NCBI GenBank assembly: GCA_030407085.1
Contig: CM059582.1
Span: 137,318,501 to 137,382,500 of the forward strand
DNA: 64,000 bases
Direction of reading: 5' to 3'
DNA from: Trichopria drosophilae
Taxonomy: Eukaryota; Arthropoda; Insecta; Hymenoptera; Diapriidae
A program made the position numbers and the translations under genes. Positions 43,394 to 54,560 of the stretch are shown here, piece after piece (position 1 is the first letter of the stretch; each line of letters starts with the position of its first letter). The notes beneath the pieces are model-generated. The model made no database searches and had not been told where the DNA came from. It worked only from the letters and a program-made list of their open reading frames with translations.

Positions 43394-44990
43394 CAGAGTG
43401 TCCCATTTTAATCCCTCATCCGAAATATTTTGAAAAGTAAACGTTTTAAAGAAAAATGTTTCAACAACAATTGTTCAGTATAAAGGGGGAAATCATTTTA
43501 CGTTATTAGTTCTGATCTTGAAATCAATGTTCAAAGATATTTGAATGTGATATTGACTTTTTTAAATGGAAAGTCCTATTTTTTACACCAGATTCGGAAC
43601 GAGCGGGAAATTTTACGTCCGAATATCAGATGACCAATATTTTTGCCAAGGTCATTTCAAGATGAAATTTGTTCCGGAGCGGCGAAATATATCAGCAGGA
43701 CTACATTTTGGGGGAAAATGTGTCAGACAAAAGTCGGAAAATTAATTGGCTAATTAATGGTATCATTCTGTTTGATCTTCAACATCACTTTGAAGGTTAT
43801 TTCAAGGTCAATTATATTATTTTAAACGGGAACCACTATTTTTCACACCGAATTCGAAAACAGCGGTAAATTTTACATCTAATATGATACCTTATAATTT
43901 GCTGCTCCCTTACTGTATTTTAAAACTATTTTAAATACTTGAGTAGGCTTTGGTGCCAGCGAACTTTTACCTTTTTGACTCTCAGGGCGAAATCAGTCTC
44001 TTCCAATGTGTGAAATCGATGAATATAATAGGGATGAAATTTGTTCTCTATGAGAATTCGGTTTGCTGTAGAGCGAGGAACGCCAGGCTGACTTTCAATT
44101 TGTCTCGTTGAAATGTGCGGATTTAAAGTAGTAGTGTAAACCCCCCTTTACTGAAGAGAGGGCTGAACAATAATTATACGCAGTTTAATTATTTAATCAA
44201 ATATATTTCCTATTCTCGATCCGAAACACTACTAAGATTTACGGGATACAAAAAATAAGGTCGAAACACGCGGCGCTATAACCGGGCGGGAGGCTTCGCG
44301 GGTCCGAAGCGACTGCGGCGTATCTTTTAAAATGACCGGGGGATATAAAGTTGCACTCGTGGACGTTTCACGATCTCCTCGCGGAATACATTGCGGGTCG
44401 GGTTATAGCACTTTAGCCTGCTCTCAGGCGATGATTCAGGAGCCGGTGTATCTGCTTACAATAGCGTCGGTCGACGGATGCGGTCAGCGGTCTGGCACCT
44501 GGGATTCGGGGTGGCGTCCGTCCTCGGGACGAGAGTTATGGCATCCGCACTATCTGGCACCGGCGTCACCTTGGCTCGGTCCTCTTCTCTTGGTAACTTC
44601 TCTGGGATGCACTTTACTTGATTTTCCTGACACCTGCCTTTGCGTAATCAGCTCTACAGAACGATTGAAATTCGCGGATGAACGGCGAGAACGGACCAAT
44701 TGCCTACCAGAACAGATTTGTTACTCTTCTGCGCAACGGGGCGCTTTCGGGCCCGTGCGTGCGCGCCAGCGCGACTCACGCCAAGGAGGGGGGCGCAGCA
44801 TCGGTGCGCGATCGGCCCGGCTCTGGGGCTTACCGAGGCGAGACTCTTGACTGGGTGTCGGCGAGTATCGTCTCCGGGGCATTCATACTGGGGAACGACA
44901 CGGGGCACTGGAAAGTGCTCCGCGCGTTCCTAGTTTCCGAGTTGCCTCCGGCTCGGCGCATAGGGCGAGAGATTCGCCCTATCCGCGCAT
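43394..44990. other. Unassigned stretch; possible LTR-like block at its right
   Basis: At 43394-43900 the sequence is AT-rich with two loosely similar blocks (about 43575-43620 and 43843-43880, CAC-C-GA-TTCG-AA). From about 44136 the composition turns GC-rich. TGTAAACCCCCCTTTA followed by GAGGGCTGAACAA (44136-44175) resembles the start of the solo LTR at 611 (TGTAACCC...AAGGGCTGAACAA), so this may be a diverged LTR. The long frame at 44332-44850 has no recognisable protein features. Confidence 0.3.
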
Positions 44991-45004
44991 GAGATAGAGA
45001 GAGT

Positions 45005-46245
45005 TGCATTTGCCAAGGCCCGTTCCACGGTAACTCCCTAAAAGGGACCCTGAAGACCTACTCCAAGGCCGGGAAGTCCTCCCTAGCCGACATGATCTTC
45101 GTCTACCCAAAATTGATGGGGGAGGGGTGAACTGGAAAGTTAGCGACCCATACACGGGCAGTGACCATCAGGCCTTGGTGTACCAGCTCCAACTGACCGG
45201 CAGAGCAGTAAGAACGGTTCAAAGTTTGAGGACAGAGAGATGGGCACCGGCCACCTTCGATCGAGAGATGGTCCTTTACAGCTGAGAAAAGATGGAGGTG
45301 GAGGGAACAGCGGAGGAGAGAGCCCATGCCTCACCCGATCCTTAACAGCGGCCTGCGATGCCTTTATGGCCGTAAAATCAAATCCTCGCGTCCGACCTCC
45401 GGTTTACTGGTAGACCGAGGACATCGCCGCTATTCGTCGAGAGTGCCTTCGAAGACTGCACCAGAGAGCAATTCATATACGACGGACTGCTTAGGCAATC
45501 ACTTCCAGACGGGGGGTGTTCATGATGGCTTTCGCAGACGAGCTTACCCTAATCGTGGTCGCGAAGATCGTCGACGAGGTTCAATTTAGCGGAGATGAAG
45601 CTATCGAGGTAGTGACTAGGTGGTTGAGTAAACATGGTTTAAATCCTGCGGCAGAGAAGACACAGGCGGGGGTCATCTCTCGAGCGAAGAAAAGGTCGTA
45701 CTCCACCTTGGGATCACTCTCGATGCGCGGCTGTCATTCAAACAACACCTGACGAATGCAAGCAAAAAGGCTTCCAAAGTGGCCCGTACACTCTCCAGCA
45801 TCATGCCCAATATGGGGGGGGGGGGCGAAGCAATCGCGACGGTCCGTCCTCTCATCGGAAGTACGCTCCGTTATCCTCTATGGGGCACCGATCTGGGCTG
45901 AGGCCTTGAGCATCCATAAGAGCTACGGAGCGTCTTGCTGGCGGGCCTACAGGACAGCGGGCCCTCAGAGTGGCTCGCGTCTACCGGACTGTATCGGATA
46001 CCGCTCTATCGGTGGTCGAGGGACTTCTTCCTATAGACCTTTTAGCAACCGAGAGCGCCGCAGAACATCAAGAAGGCAGGGGCATAAGGCAGAACATCGC
46101 CGACCAGGAGCGGAACCACAGTAGATGGCCCAGGAGGATCATCGAAGAGTGGCAACGAAGATGGGATTCAGCAGAATCGGGGCGATGGACCCACTGCGTC
46201 ATCCCAGATATAGCTAAGTTGACGGGCAGAAGACACGATTTTCCG
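45005..46245 (+). pseudogene. R1-clade LINE ORF2, internally deleted
   Basis: Pieces of one protein appear in order: the endonuclease end (KSSLADMIFVYPKLM ... VSDPYTGSDHQALVYQL, about 45078-45195, with the S-D-H motif), a linker (PPVYW and TEDIAAIRREC, about 45398-45450), then, past a deletion of most of the RT, MMAFADELTLIVVAK (about 45520-45565). This is the F-A-D-D catalytic box with the second Asp changed to Glu. Next come LHLGITLDARLSFKQHL (frame-shifted, about 45700-45750), VRSVILYGAPIWAEAL (about 45864-45912), ARVYRTVSDTALSVVEGLLPIDLLA (about 45970-46045) and a Trp-rich end. Several frameshifts and a G-run (45815-45827) break it. Confidence 0.75.
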
Positions 46246-46249
46246 AACG

Positions 46250-47380
46250 AAAAATCGATTGTCTGTGATATATAATTTTATCTCTGTCCTTCTCTACTTG
46301 TACATTATACAAACTTCCGCAATGCGAGATGTGCGTTCAGAGAGGCAGCATTCACAATACAGGATTTATTCAACACCAAATAAGCAAAAATAACCTTCTC
46401 CATAAAAAATAGATTTTGTGTGATATATAACCTTATCTGCGTCTTACTCTCCTTGCACAACATTCAGGAAGACGTGGTATACGTCCAAAAAGGTATCAGT
46501 CACAAGCCAGAATTTTTTCAACCCCTAATAACCTAAAAGAACCCCTATTCCCCACGACAAATTAATTGTTTGTGATTTATAATTAGATTGCCTCCTTCCT
46601 CTACTTGTACAGAATTCAGGAATACGTGGTTTAAGTTCAAAAAGGTATCAGTCACACGCCAGAATTTGTTCAACCCCTATTCCCCACGACAAGTCGATTA
46701 TCTGTGATATATAATTTTATCTCCGTCCTTATTTCCTTGTATAAAATTCAGCAATATGAGATGTTCACATGGCAGAATTGATTCAACACTAAATAAGCAA
46801 AAATTACACCTTTAAAATTAACACACGATTGTCGTTGATATATAATTTTATCTCTGCCCTACTCTCTCCCTTCTACAAAATTCACAGTGACGAGGTATAC
46901 GTTCAGAGAGGTATCATTCAATACAGGATTTATTCAACTCCAAGTAACCAAAAAAATACCTATTCCCAACGAAAAATCAATTGTTGTTGATATATAATTT
47001 TATTTCCGTCCTCCGCTAATTGTACAAAATTCACCAATACGAGTTATACGTCCAGAGATGAGTAATTCTAAAGAAATTATATTATCAACCCCTATTGAAC
47101 TCCTTTTACCGCGAAAAGTTGATTGTCCGTGATATATAATTTTATCTCCGTCCTCCTCTCATTGTACAAAATTCACCAATATATGGTATACATTCAAAAA
47201 GATGTCATTCAGAATCAAGTATATTATCAACCCCTACTGACAGAAAGCTACTCATTTCACCACGAAAAATCGATTGTCTATGATATATAATTTTATCTCC
47301 GACCTCCTCTCATTGTACGAAATTCACCAATACGAGGTATACGTTCAGAGATGTGTCATTCACAAGAAAGGATTTATTCA
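46250..47380. repeat. Satellite-like array, eight units of about 130-156 bp
   Basis: Each unit starts with a variant of CGATTGTCTGTGATATATAA, at about 46255, 46411, 46563, 46695, 46827, 46979, 47120 and 47271. Other conserved parts are TTTTATCTCCGTCC, TGTACAAAATTCACCAATAC and a CAACCCCTA segment. Units are diverged and vary in length. One partial unit occurs at 56281-56330. The array directly follows the R1 fragment. Confidence 0.85.
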
Positions 47381-47384
47381 ATTA

Positions 47385-47590
47385 TCAATCGAATTACCGC
47401 GTGAATTAACGAACCAATTAAATCCCGAATTCCTTAACTTAACCATCTGCACTTTCGGTGAACGTTATTAAATTTGCACGAATCACCCGGACACTATCGT
47501 TTTACCGTGAACACTGTTATTCAAGTAAACACACTCATACTTATACGAAACAACTTTAGCGTCTCCGCAATTTACCGAAACACGATACGA
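47385..47590 (+). repeat. Conserved block, copy 1
   Basis: Sequence from ACCGCGTGAATTAACGAACC to about 47590 matches 55979-56160 at roughly nine of ten positions, including CCATCTGCACTTTCGGTGAA. In both places a monomer of the ~150-bp satellite is close by, so block and satellite may belong to one element. Not coding. Confidence 0.7.
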
Positions 47591-48300
47591 AACCGAAGAC
47601 CCGACTCAGATAACCGGAGACGATTCACGTTTTTCACTTTCACTTTCATTCGCGAAAACGGCAGCGGACAATCGGAAAAGCGCTTTTTATTTAAACAACC
47701 GTCATCATAAAGAATCGAGTTATTGGCATAAGGAAGGACTTCGTAGCCGGAAAGTACTCGTACTCAGGGCTGTTGGTACCTTTATGATGACCAGACGTAC
47801 CTCCAGGCTCTAGGGTGCTACCAACGGATTGGCGATCCGATTCATCGGTGACAATCGCACCCCTTATGCCGAGCCGGCAGCCGCTTACCCTTTCTACGCC
47901 GCGATCTCGATAGTAGGGAGAGAGTCCGCGGCCCATACGAGCATACACGGCTAGACGTCCCCTCCCGTCCTTCTTTCCTAACTATTCTTGAACGTTCCCA
48001 AAGTTTCGGCATGTCACCTTCTCTTTCCCTCTCCTTCGCGAATGTTTCAGAATCCCCATGCGTCGTTCCCCCTGCACGCCCGTAATAAGCAGCGTGCTTG
48101 GCGGTATACGATGGATGTTTACGTCTTGTACTTCTGGAAGTCCAAAACGAGGCCGTCCTTGATTAGACTTCCATATGGCTGAAATATTTATGGCATGCGA
48201 TATATTATTTCAGGACATAATCAAAATAAAATTAAATAATGAACAAAAGCTGGAGTTATACGTACTTTCATAATTATCAATTATTCACGCCTAAAATACT
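47591..48300. other. Unassigned stretch
   Basis: No gene is recognised in either strand. The part at 47690-47960 is GC-balanced with no repeated copy in the window. Confidence 0.3.
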
Positions 48301-48309
48301 AATTCTAGT

Positions 48310-48660
48310 TCTAAATTGTTGCCATACTAAAAATTAGCGCTTCTTCGGAACAGTCTCCCTATAACGTCATTTCCCCTTGGATGAAAGCCTCCCGGTAGAT
48401 TCATAACAAATACCAATTCTAATTCTAATTCATCCCACCTAGGTCGTGATGCTGCCATATTAAAAATGACCGCTTCTTCGGAGCAGTCCCCTATAGAATG
48501 ACCACATTTCCCCTTGGACAAAAGCCTCCCGGCAGATTCATCACAAATACCTTTCAGAAAGAGCCGAATGACGTCATCACCAAATTAAACACTCGCGCTT
48601 CTTCGGAGCAGTCCCCCTATAAAGTGATGAATCATTTCAGAAATTGCCCATTCAAAATAT
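48310..48660. repeat. Tandem repeat, about 130-145 bp unit
   Basis: Three diverged units share CGCTTCTTCGGAGCAGTCCC (48337, 48469 and 48596 areas) and CCCCTTGGA-AAAGCCTCCCG. No coding role is visible. Confidence 0.7.
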
Positions 48661-48900
48661 TAGCGGTTCTTGAAAATCAGCCCCCCCCCCCCTTCCTTAA
48701 GTTATCCCCGTTTTGAGTCTCACGGCAGATGGCACTGTAACGTGTTTTGCCAAGTCACATACCCTCCCCCCTGAACCATGGTCGGCGAGGTCATCCGAGG
48801 GCCGCCCGGTTTCGCCTAGAATTTATCGAATGAATATCCCAAGCCAATTTGAAAGGAAATATTGTTCTCTGACAAAGAGCACACACACTTATATAGTTTG

Positions 48901-50033
48901 TTTTAGGTGCCTTACCTCCCGTCCGGGTTCAAAGCACCCCCCCCCCTCCCCACGGGGGATTGGGGCCAAATTTGGGTGATGCGCCAGCACCGCTGGTTGT
49001 GCACCCCTATCAAGGTAGTGTATCAATTCAGCTACCACATTATTAGCAACAAGCTGCCTGCCTTGATGCTTCTGTTGGTTCAGAGAAACCTTTCTAGCGT
49101 TGCCTCTACCCGCCAGAATCCAACTCCTATTTGCGGATGGCTACCAGGTGGACACGGCACGCCGATACGCTCCCCCGTGTGGAACCCACCTGGTAGGGGC
49201 TTGACACCGCACCCCAGCTCCCCAGTACGGTGGGTATCTCGAGTCGTTTTACGATCAGGCATTCGTCGGCACAGACCAGCCGAACGATCGGGTCCGTGAG
49301 GTCGTCAATTCTCAAAACTTGCTAAGAGAGGCGGTGTCATTCAAAGCATTGTTCCTCTTCGAGCTCGGGCACTTCGACCCCTCACTCTTCCATTGCGGAC
49401 GGAGATACTCGCTCCGCCCTCTTCCACAAGTCCCCTGCGGGGGTCTGACAAAGAGCACTTGAGTGTAGGTTATTTAAGGTGTCTTGCCTCCCTCGCGGGT
49501 TTAAGGCATCCCCCCCCCCCCATGGGGGAATGGGGCCAAATTTTAGTGATGCGCCAGCACCGCTGGTTGTGCACACTTAAAAAAGATATACAACAAGTCA
49601 GCTACCACATTTATTAGCAACAAGCTGCCTGCCTTGATGCTTCTGTTGGTTCAGAGAACCTTTCTAACGTTGCCACGGCCCGCTAGAGGCCAACCCTTTC
49701 TGCGGTTACTGCCTGCACGGACACGGCACGCCGTAGCGCTCCCCCGTGTGGAATCCGCCGGCAGGGGCTTGACACCGCACCCTAGCTCCCCAGTACGGTG
49801 GGTCTCTCGAGTCGTTTCACGATCAGGCATTCGTCGGCACAGACCAGCCGAACGATCGGGTCCGTGAGGTCGTCAATTCTCAAAACTTGCTAAGAGAAGC
49901 GGATCTTTCAAAAGCATTGCTCCTCTTCGAGCTCGGGCACTTCGACCCCTCACTCTTCCACAATTAAATTGTGGACGGAGATAACCCGCTCCGCTCTCTT
50001 CCACAAGTCCCCTGCGGGGTCTGACAAAGAGCA
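48901..50033. repeat. Segmental tandem duplication, 572 + 561 bp
   Basis: Unit 1 (48901-49472) and unit 2 (49473-50033) are highly similar, sharing for example GATGCGCCAGCACCGCTGGT, AACAAGCTGCCTGCCTTGAT and GTCTGACAAAGAGCA at the end. Another copy of the unit's end (CTGACAAAGAGCA) lies just before unit 1 at 48869, so a third unit may have existed. Each unit has a C-run near its start (48938-48950; 49510-49521). Open frames at 49080-49300 and 49634-49867 are shared but frame-shifted between units and look non-coding. Confidence 0.85.
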
Positions 50034-50614
50034 GAGGGAAAGTTCGCGTAAGAATAATGAGAAAACTGAAAAGACACATATTGTGCTATTTGAGGAATCC
50101 ACTACATGCAAGCATGCAACCGCATACTTATAGATAACCAGCATTATATTACGAGCCATTCCAATTCCGATCACCCCCCACTCTACGTATTCAGTCGTCG
50201 ACGTGCTACTTCCATGAACCCATGCATTTCCGAATCCCCGACGTGCGCATTTCCTTCTTCTGGCCCCTGTTTGCCCCGCTCGCTTTCGGTCCTTTGTGAC
50301 TAGTGAAGGGAAGCGCAGATTAGGTGAGATCCGAATTCACTACACATAGTTTTTTTTTTTTTCATTGATCATGATAACTACACGAGTTTGAGAGAACCTT
50401 TCCGTTACAATGATAGATAGATACTTAATAATAACCAGTAATTGATTAATTTTGTGGATATAATATCCCTTTTTGCTTGTTTCATCATCATCGGCTATTG
50501 GAGAGGAACCATGGTGATGGCAGGTCGATCGGAATTAACTGTAGAGAAGGACGGAGGAATACCGGATTATTCAGGGTTGGGAATTTATTGGTTTTTTACA
50601 AGTTACAAATATTA
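50034..50614. other. Non-coding stretch
   Basis: No gene is recognised. A T-run lies at 50350-50361. If the Gypsy element to the right extends this far, its 3' LTR could be here, but no TG...CA unit with a second copy was found. Confidence 0.3.
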
Positions 50615-50893
50615 TTATGACAAGTGGGGATAATTTGGTACATCCGTCCGTGGATTCCGTGGATCCCTTCTATACTGGGTTTTTGTAAAAGGGGGAATAT
50701 TAAAGGGGACAATTGTCCCTTGTGGGACAACTACTTCCTCCACGATCTTAAGTTTTGAGGTTTGTCTCCTCTTTGCCAACTTCCTTTGGTGTTTAGTTTT
50801 TTTGTTGGACTTTTCCCGCGGGAAATAACGACGTCCATAAATATCGGCTGTTAGACGAAGTATGCATTCGCGTCTACCGCCGGCGCGACCCAC
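50615..50893 (-). pseudogene. Basic ORF at the 3' end of the Gypsy element
   Basis: A 92-codon minus-strand frame begins MGRAGGRRECILRL and has a strongly basic middle (KSNKKTKHQRKLAKRRQ) and a Pro/Arg-rich end. It lies ~800 bases beyond the integrase. It may be a displaced part of the polyprotein, or a separate short gene. Not recognised. Confidence 0.3.
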
Positions 50894-51019
50894 TTAAAAG
50901 AAAATGGAAAGGAGATTGTAAATAAACTATTTATATATAAGTATATATATATATATTTTATTTCTCTTTTTACTTACTTGCTTTACAGGAAAGGGAAAAT
51001 TTAAGATTGATTTAGGAAC

Positions 51020-51690
51020 GACCTCAACCGCTGGTTAGCGTTTAAAGTCGCCACTGCCCCTCAACCGCTGGTTACCGTTTAAAGTGCAGTGAAGATCTGG
51101 TTAGAGGAGGCTGCATTTATACAGAATGTTTACGTATACTTGCATGCGTTGGACGAAAAGAGAAGATGAGATAGGAAATACATATTGTAGAATGAGCTTT
51201 TTGATTAAAAACTTTTGGCGGCAAGAGTTTTCTAACGGAAGTCTATCTTTTAAATTTTCCTATTCGTTAAAAATGAATTTCCGCCGAGTGCAGTAGTTTT
51301 ATTGGGTAGGCCATAAAACTCTCAAGTATTGTGTGAGCGTTGGGCGGCTTCTCTGTTCGACCAAAGGCATCTAAAAACTAATTTCTAATTTATTGTATAA
51401 ATTAAAAAATGAAATTGAATTAACTTCATTTGATTAGGTATGAATTTAGCGATAAAAAAGTCCAAACACTTAATAGTTTGGTTTAGTTTAAAACAAAAAT
51501 TAATTATTGTTTTGAGTATTATTTAATCATATTTCATTTTTATTCTTAACTTAAGTTTATGATCTAGTTCTTAACGCTATTCACTAATCACTAGGTTCAC
51601 TTAATGTTCATTATTAATGTTCATTTTAGTTTTGTGCACTAATATCTTTCTTCTAGAAAACGTCTTTGTTCCTTTCTTATCTGTTCTATT
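51020..51690. other. AT-rich 3' region with short duplication
   Basis: CCTCAACCGCTGGTTA-CGTT is repeated at 51024 and 51059. The rest is AT-rich non-coding sequence, probably the 3' untranslated part of the Gypsy element. Confidence 0.4.
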
Positions 51691-51691
51691 T

Positions 51692-52310
51692 TTATCGATG
51701 GAGAAAAGCCGACGTTTCATGGCATGACCTATTTACGATTTTCGTTAGGATGTAACAATAGTTATCCCATTCGCGGTGATCGGCGCCTAGGTACGAGACT
51801 ATCATCGTTTTTAAAACCCAATTGACTCGTTCCACCGGATTCGACTGAGGGTGGCACGGAAGGGTCGTCGCGTGATGAATATTATATTCTATTGCCATAT
51901 CTCGTATTATCCGCTTAATATATTCGGCGCCATTATCAGAAAGTAGAGCTCGGGAAACTCCCCATCGAAAGATAATCAAATTCTCGAAGGCTTTCCGGAT
52001 TGTCTTACTCGTCGCCTGTCGCAGCGCGGAGATTTCGATCCATTTCGAGAATAGGAATATCCTGCATCACTAAAATGTGGACAAACCTGGATTTACTACT
52101 CGGTAGTAGTTCCATTATATCTACCGCGATGACGGACCACGGTTCTTCTACGATTCTTTTTGCCATTAACCACGCCATTGGCGCTTGCTCGACCTTGCTC
52201 TGCTGACAGGGAATACACTTTCGACAGTGATCCACGTTATCTCTATACATCCCGGCCCAGAAATAATGTTCCGCGACAGTGGTACGTCATGGGATTCTCG
52301 GAGTACTAAT
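51692..52310 (-). pseudogene. Gypsy integrase
   Basis: The minus strand gives FWAGMYRDNVDHCRKCIPCQQSK (in parts, about 52285-52195), the C-x2-C end of the zinc domain, then WSVIAVDIMELLPSS (first Asp, about 52145-52100) and VHILVMQD. In another frame, ALLSDNGAEYI (second Asp, about 51945-51915) and HPQSNPVERVNWVLKTMI (catalytic Glu, about 51858-51805) follow, with HREWD near the end. All three catalytic acids are present but the frame breaks near 52010. Confidence 0.8.
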
Positions 52311-52429
52311 ATGCGCGCCTTTGACGGTGGTATGAGTTTCCAGGCTCTTAGATCTTCGAGCAACCCGTCTGTCCGAGGGTCAGGCCTACGACGATAGAGG
52401 TTTCCAATCGGGAAAACGCATAGGATTCT

Positions 52430-53023
52430 TACGCACCTCCGATTCGGCTTTTTGGCCATAACGATAGGCGACGACCATTCGCTATGCGAGGGCTCTATAA
52501 TTCCGGCTGCTACCATTTTGACTACCTCCGCGAACAGATGTTGTTCTACGCTGTGGGAGACGGGATATGCGCGCTGTCAAATGGCCGGATGACCTTGCAC
52601 GTTTATCACGTGTTCGGCAGGATGGTTTAAACCTGGGTTGGGGTTAGCCGGGGGTACATCCTCTCGCAAGTGAGCCTGCAATTGAGTACGTTCTTCGGGA
52701 GCAAGGATTTGCAACCCGTAAAGAAAGTCAAAGGGATCCGGAACACGAAAATGTGAATCGAAAGGTAACCTCAACGACGGCTGATCCTGAAAAAACCACG
52801 TTCGAAATTCGAAATCGTTACTGATGGAAAATCGGTTTAGGGCATAAGGGCAGAAGATACAGGGAAATTCGGGGGTGGGAAATACGTGAGCCTCAAGCAT
52901 TTTAATTCGACCGCCTACTTCTGTAGGTAAACTAACGCAACCGGAGCTCACAGCTGTCTGTCCCAGCGGGGTCTTGACCAACGCGTTGTGCACGGAGAGA
53001 AAAAAGGCGCAAATCTCACGCAA
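52430..53023 (-). pseudogene. Gypsy protease-RT linker and RT start
   Basis: The minus strand has LVKTPLGQTAVSSGCVSLPTEVG and IKMLEAHVFPTPEFPCI in the first frame, then AEHVINVQGHPAI, and after a stop at 52577 QRAYPVSHSVEQ and VKMVAAGIIEPSHSEWSSPIVMAKKPN (in parts, about 52530-52450). The G-I-I-E-P-S-x-S-x-W-x-S-P-I-V box is RT motif 0-1. Here the frame jumps to unrelated sequence, so the RT palm is lost. Confidence 0.75.
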
Positions 53024-53029
53024 TAGTAG

Positions 53030-53190
53030 AGTAATATCGGCGTGAGTTGCTTGAACATGCGAGGTGCGTCAATATAACGCAATAGAAGAATGTCAAATTA
53101 ACGCATCAGTAGAGTAATTTCTACGCGAGTATGTGATGCGTCAAATTAACGCAAATTTTGTATGATTTCTACGCGAGCATAGGATGTGAT
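53030..53190. repeat. Repeats with a TGCGTCAAATTAACGCA palindrome
   Basis: The near-palindrome TGCGT-CAAATTA-ACGCA occurs at 53065-53081 (one variant), 53090-53105 (partial) and 53137-53153. It lies in diverged ~65-bp units that also share AGTAGAGTAAT and TTTCTACGCGAG. Confidence 0.7.
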
Positions 53191-53699
53191 GCTATACAAA
53201 TAATAAAAATAAAATGTCGATATCCCATTTTTTTTTTACAAACACAAGACAGATATATATATAGGAGACTCTGCAAGACGCCGACCGTGATTTTCTACGA
53301 TACTACGGAGTAGCCCCACTCGGCCCTCTGCGTAGCGAGCCTCAGCACGTGCAGCTCTCACGTCTCCTTCTCCATACCGTCTCTCTGAACAGGTGTAATC
53401 ATAATCGCGTTCCGAAGGATGTTGTACGCACTCGGGTTCAAGTTCGAAACGGATGCTTAAATATCCTGGGTCATGATAAAAAACGAAATCGTGCTCTAGA
53501 GGATTTAGCTTAAAATCGTTTCCACGTGCGGTAGACGGCCCTGAGGATAGCGAGGGACCTCGTGGGGATTGTTACTCGTTCGGTATCCGGATTCTGGCAT
53601 TAGCGTGCTTTCAGCGGGTGGCAGGGGTCACGATCGATCAGCGTCTGTAGCCACCGTAACATATTCCGCAACGTCCGATCAATCATTGCATCGATTGAC
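53191..53699. other. Non-coding stretch within the Gypsy element
   Basis: No frame continues gag through this stretch. It contains a T-run (53228-53237) and TATATATA (53255-53262). It may be a foreign insertion. Confidence 0.35.
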
Positions 53700-54560
53700 A
53701 TAAGCGGTATGACGCATCCCATTATAGTATGGATGCACGTTAGGTAATCCGCGACCGATTCCGCAGCTCCCTGGGTTCAACGTTGAATATCTTCTTGTAA
53801 CGATTCTTGGAAGTCGGGGTCGCTAAATCGACGCTGCCACGCGCGTTTGAAATCTTCGAAATTAAGCCAATCCTTACGCAAAGCTCGAAACCATTGCCAG
53901 GCCACGCCTTCCAAGAAAAATGGTAAGCAAGTCAGTAATGCGCTATCCGGTAACCGGCGGTCCATATAAGGATGTCGCGAATTTTCTCGGAACCCATCGC
54001 CAATTGTTATCTTCGATGTCATTTCGGAAGTTATCCCTATAGTTACGAAAATCGATATCTTTACGGGCCGTGCTCTCCCGAGTATTAATCCGGAACCTAT
54101 GTCCTCTAATATCCCGAAAATTATCATCGATATCGCCTCTACTCTCGCCCCGATCTTTTTCCCTGCACGGCCTATCCGAGAAGTTCACCCGATAGTCTTC
54201 TCTTTCCCTTACTCCGGGGAAATTTAATGGAGCAGCTCGGCGCCGCGTCCGATCCGAGTATTCTCCGCGATCATCCTACCGTCCTTCATCTCTGTCATCG
54301 TCCTCTTCGTCGTGATCTATTGGTACTCGCGTACTGTTCGTATGCGCGACGTCAAAGAGATCCGTATTGTCTTCCATTGTTATTCCCGAGCCCGGTATGG
54401 TCTGCGAAGGCACTGCGCCCCTGTGTTGCAACCGCGTGGTGCTCAATCGTAACGATAGCTCCTTGATCGTCCCTTCCATCGATAGGAGTCGCCGAGAGAA
54501 TTCCTCTCGGACCTCCTCAGGTGTCAACTCGGAGGTCCAGTCGTTCATGTGTGACATAAG
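53700..54560 (-). pseudogene. Gypsy gag
   Basis: ATG at 54557 opens MSHMNDWTSELTPEEVREEFSRR, a matrix-like helical region and an acidic DHDEEDDDRDEGR run. A stop and frame changes follow, then a very Arg/Asp-rich stretch (about 54190-54000), then capsid residues RLPDSALLTCLPFFLEGVAWQWFRAL (in parts, about 53965-53890) and FEDFKRAWQRRFSD (about 53860-53820). The last match the L-x-x-x-A-x-x-W-x...F-x-x-F...F pattern of Gypsy capsids. The nucleocapsid end is not visible. Confidence 0.7.

Larger units (their letters stand above)
50615..54560 (-). mobile_element. Ty3/Gypsy element, minus strand, internally deleted
   Basis: Gag, a protease-RT linker, the very start of RT, and integrase follow one another from right to left on the minus strand. 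Most of RT and all of RNase H are missing between about 52440 and 52330. Long non-coding insertions with tandem repeats (about 53030-53700) also separate gag from the linker. LTRs were not identified. Confidence 0.75.

Noticed and set aside
44332..44850. 172-codon plus-strand frame as a gene
   Set aside because: No motif, no bias and an overlapping minus-strand frame; the block resembles LTR-like GC-rich DNA.
49080..49867. Open frames within the 560-bp duplicated units
   Set aside because: The shared frames shift between units and carry C-run length changes, which does not fit conserved coding sequence.
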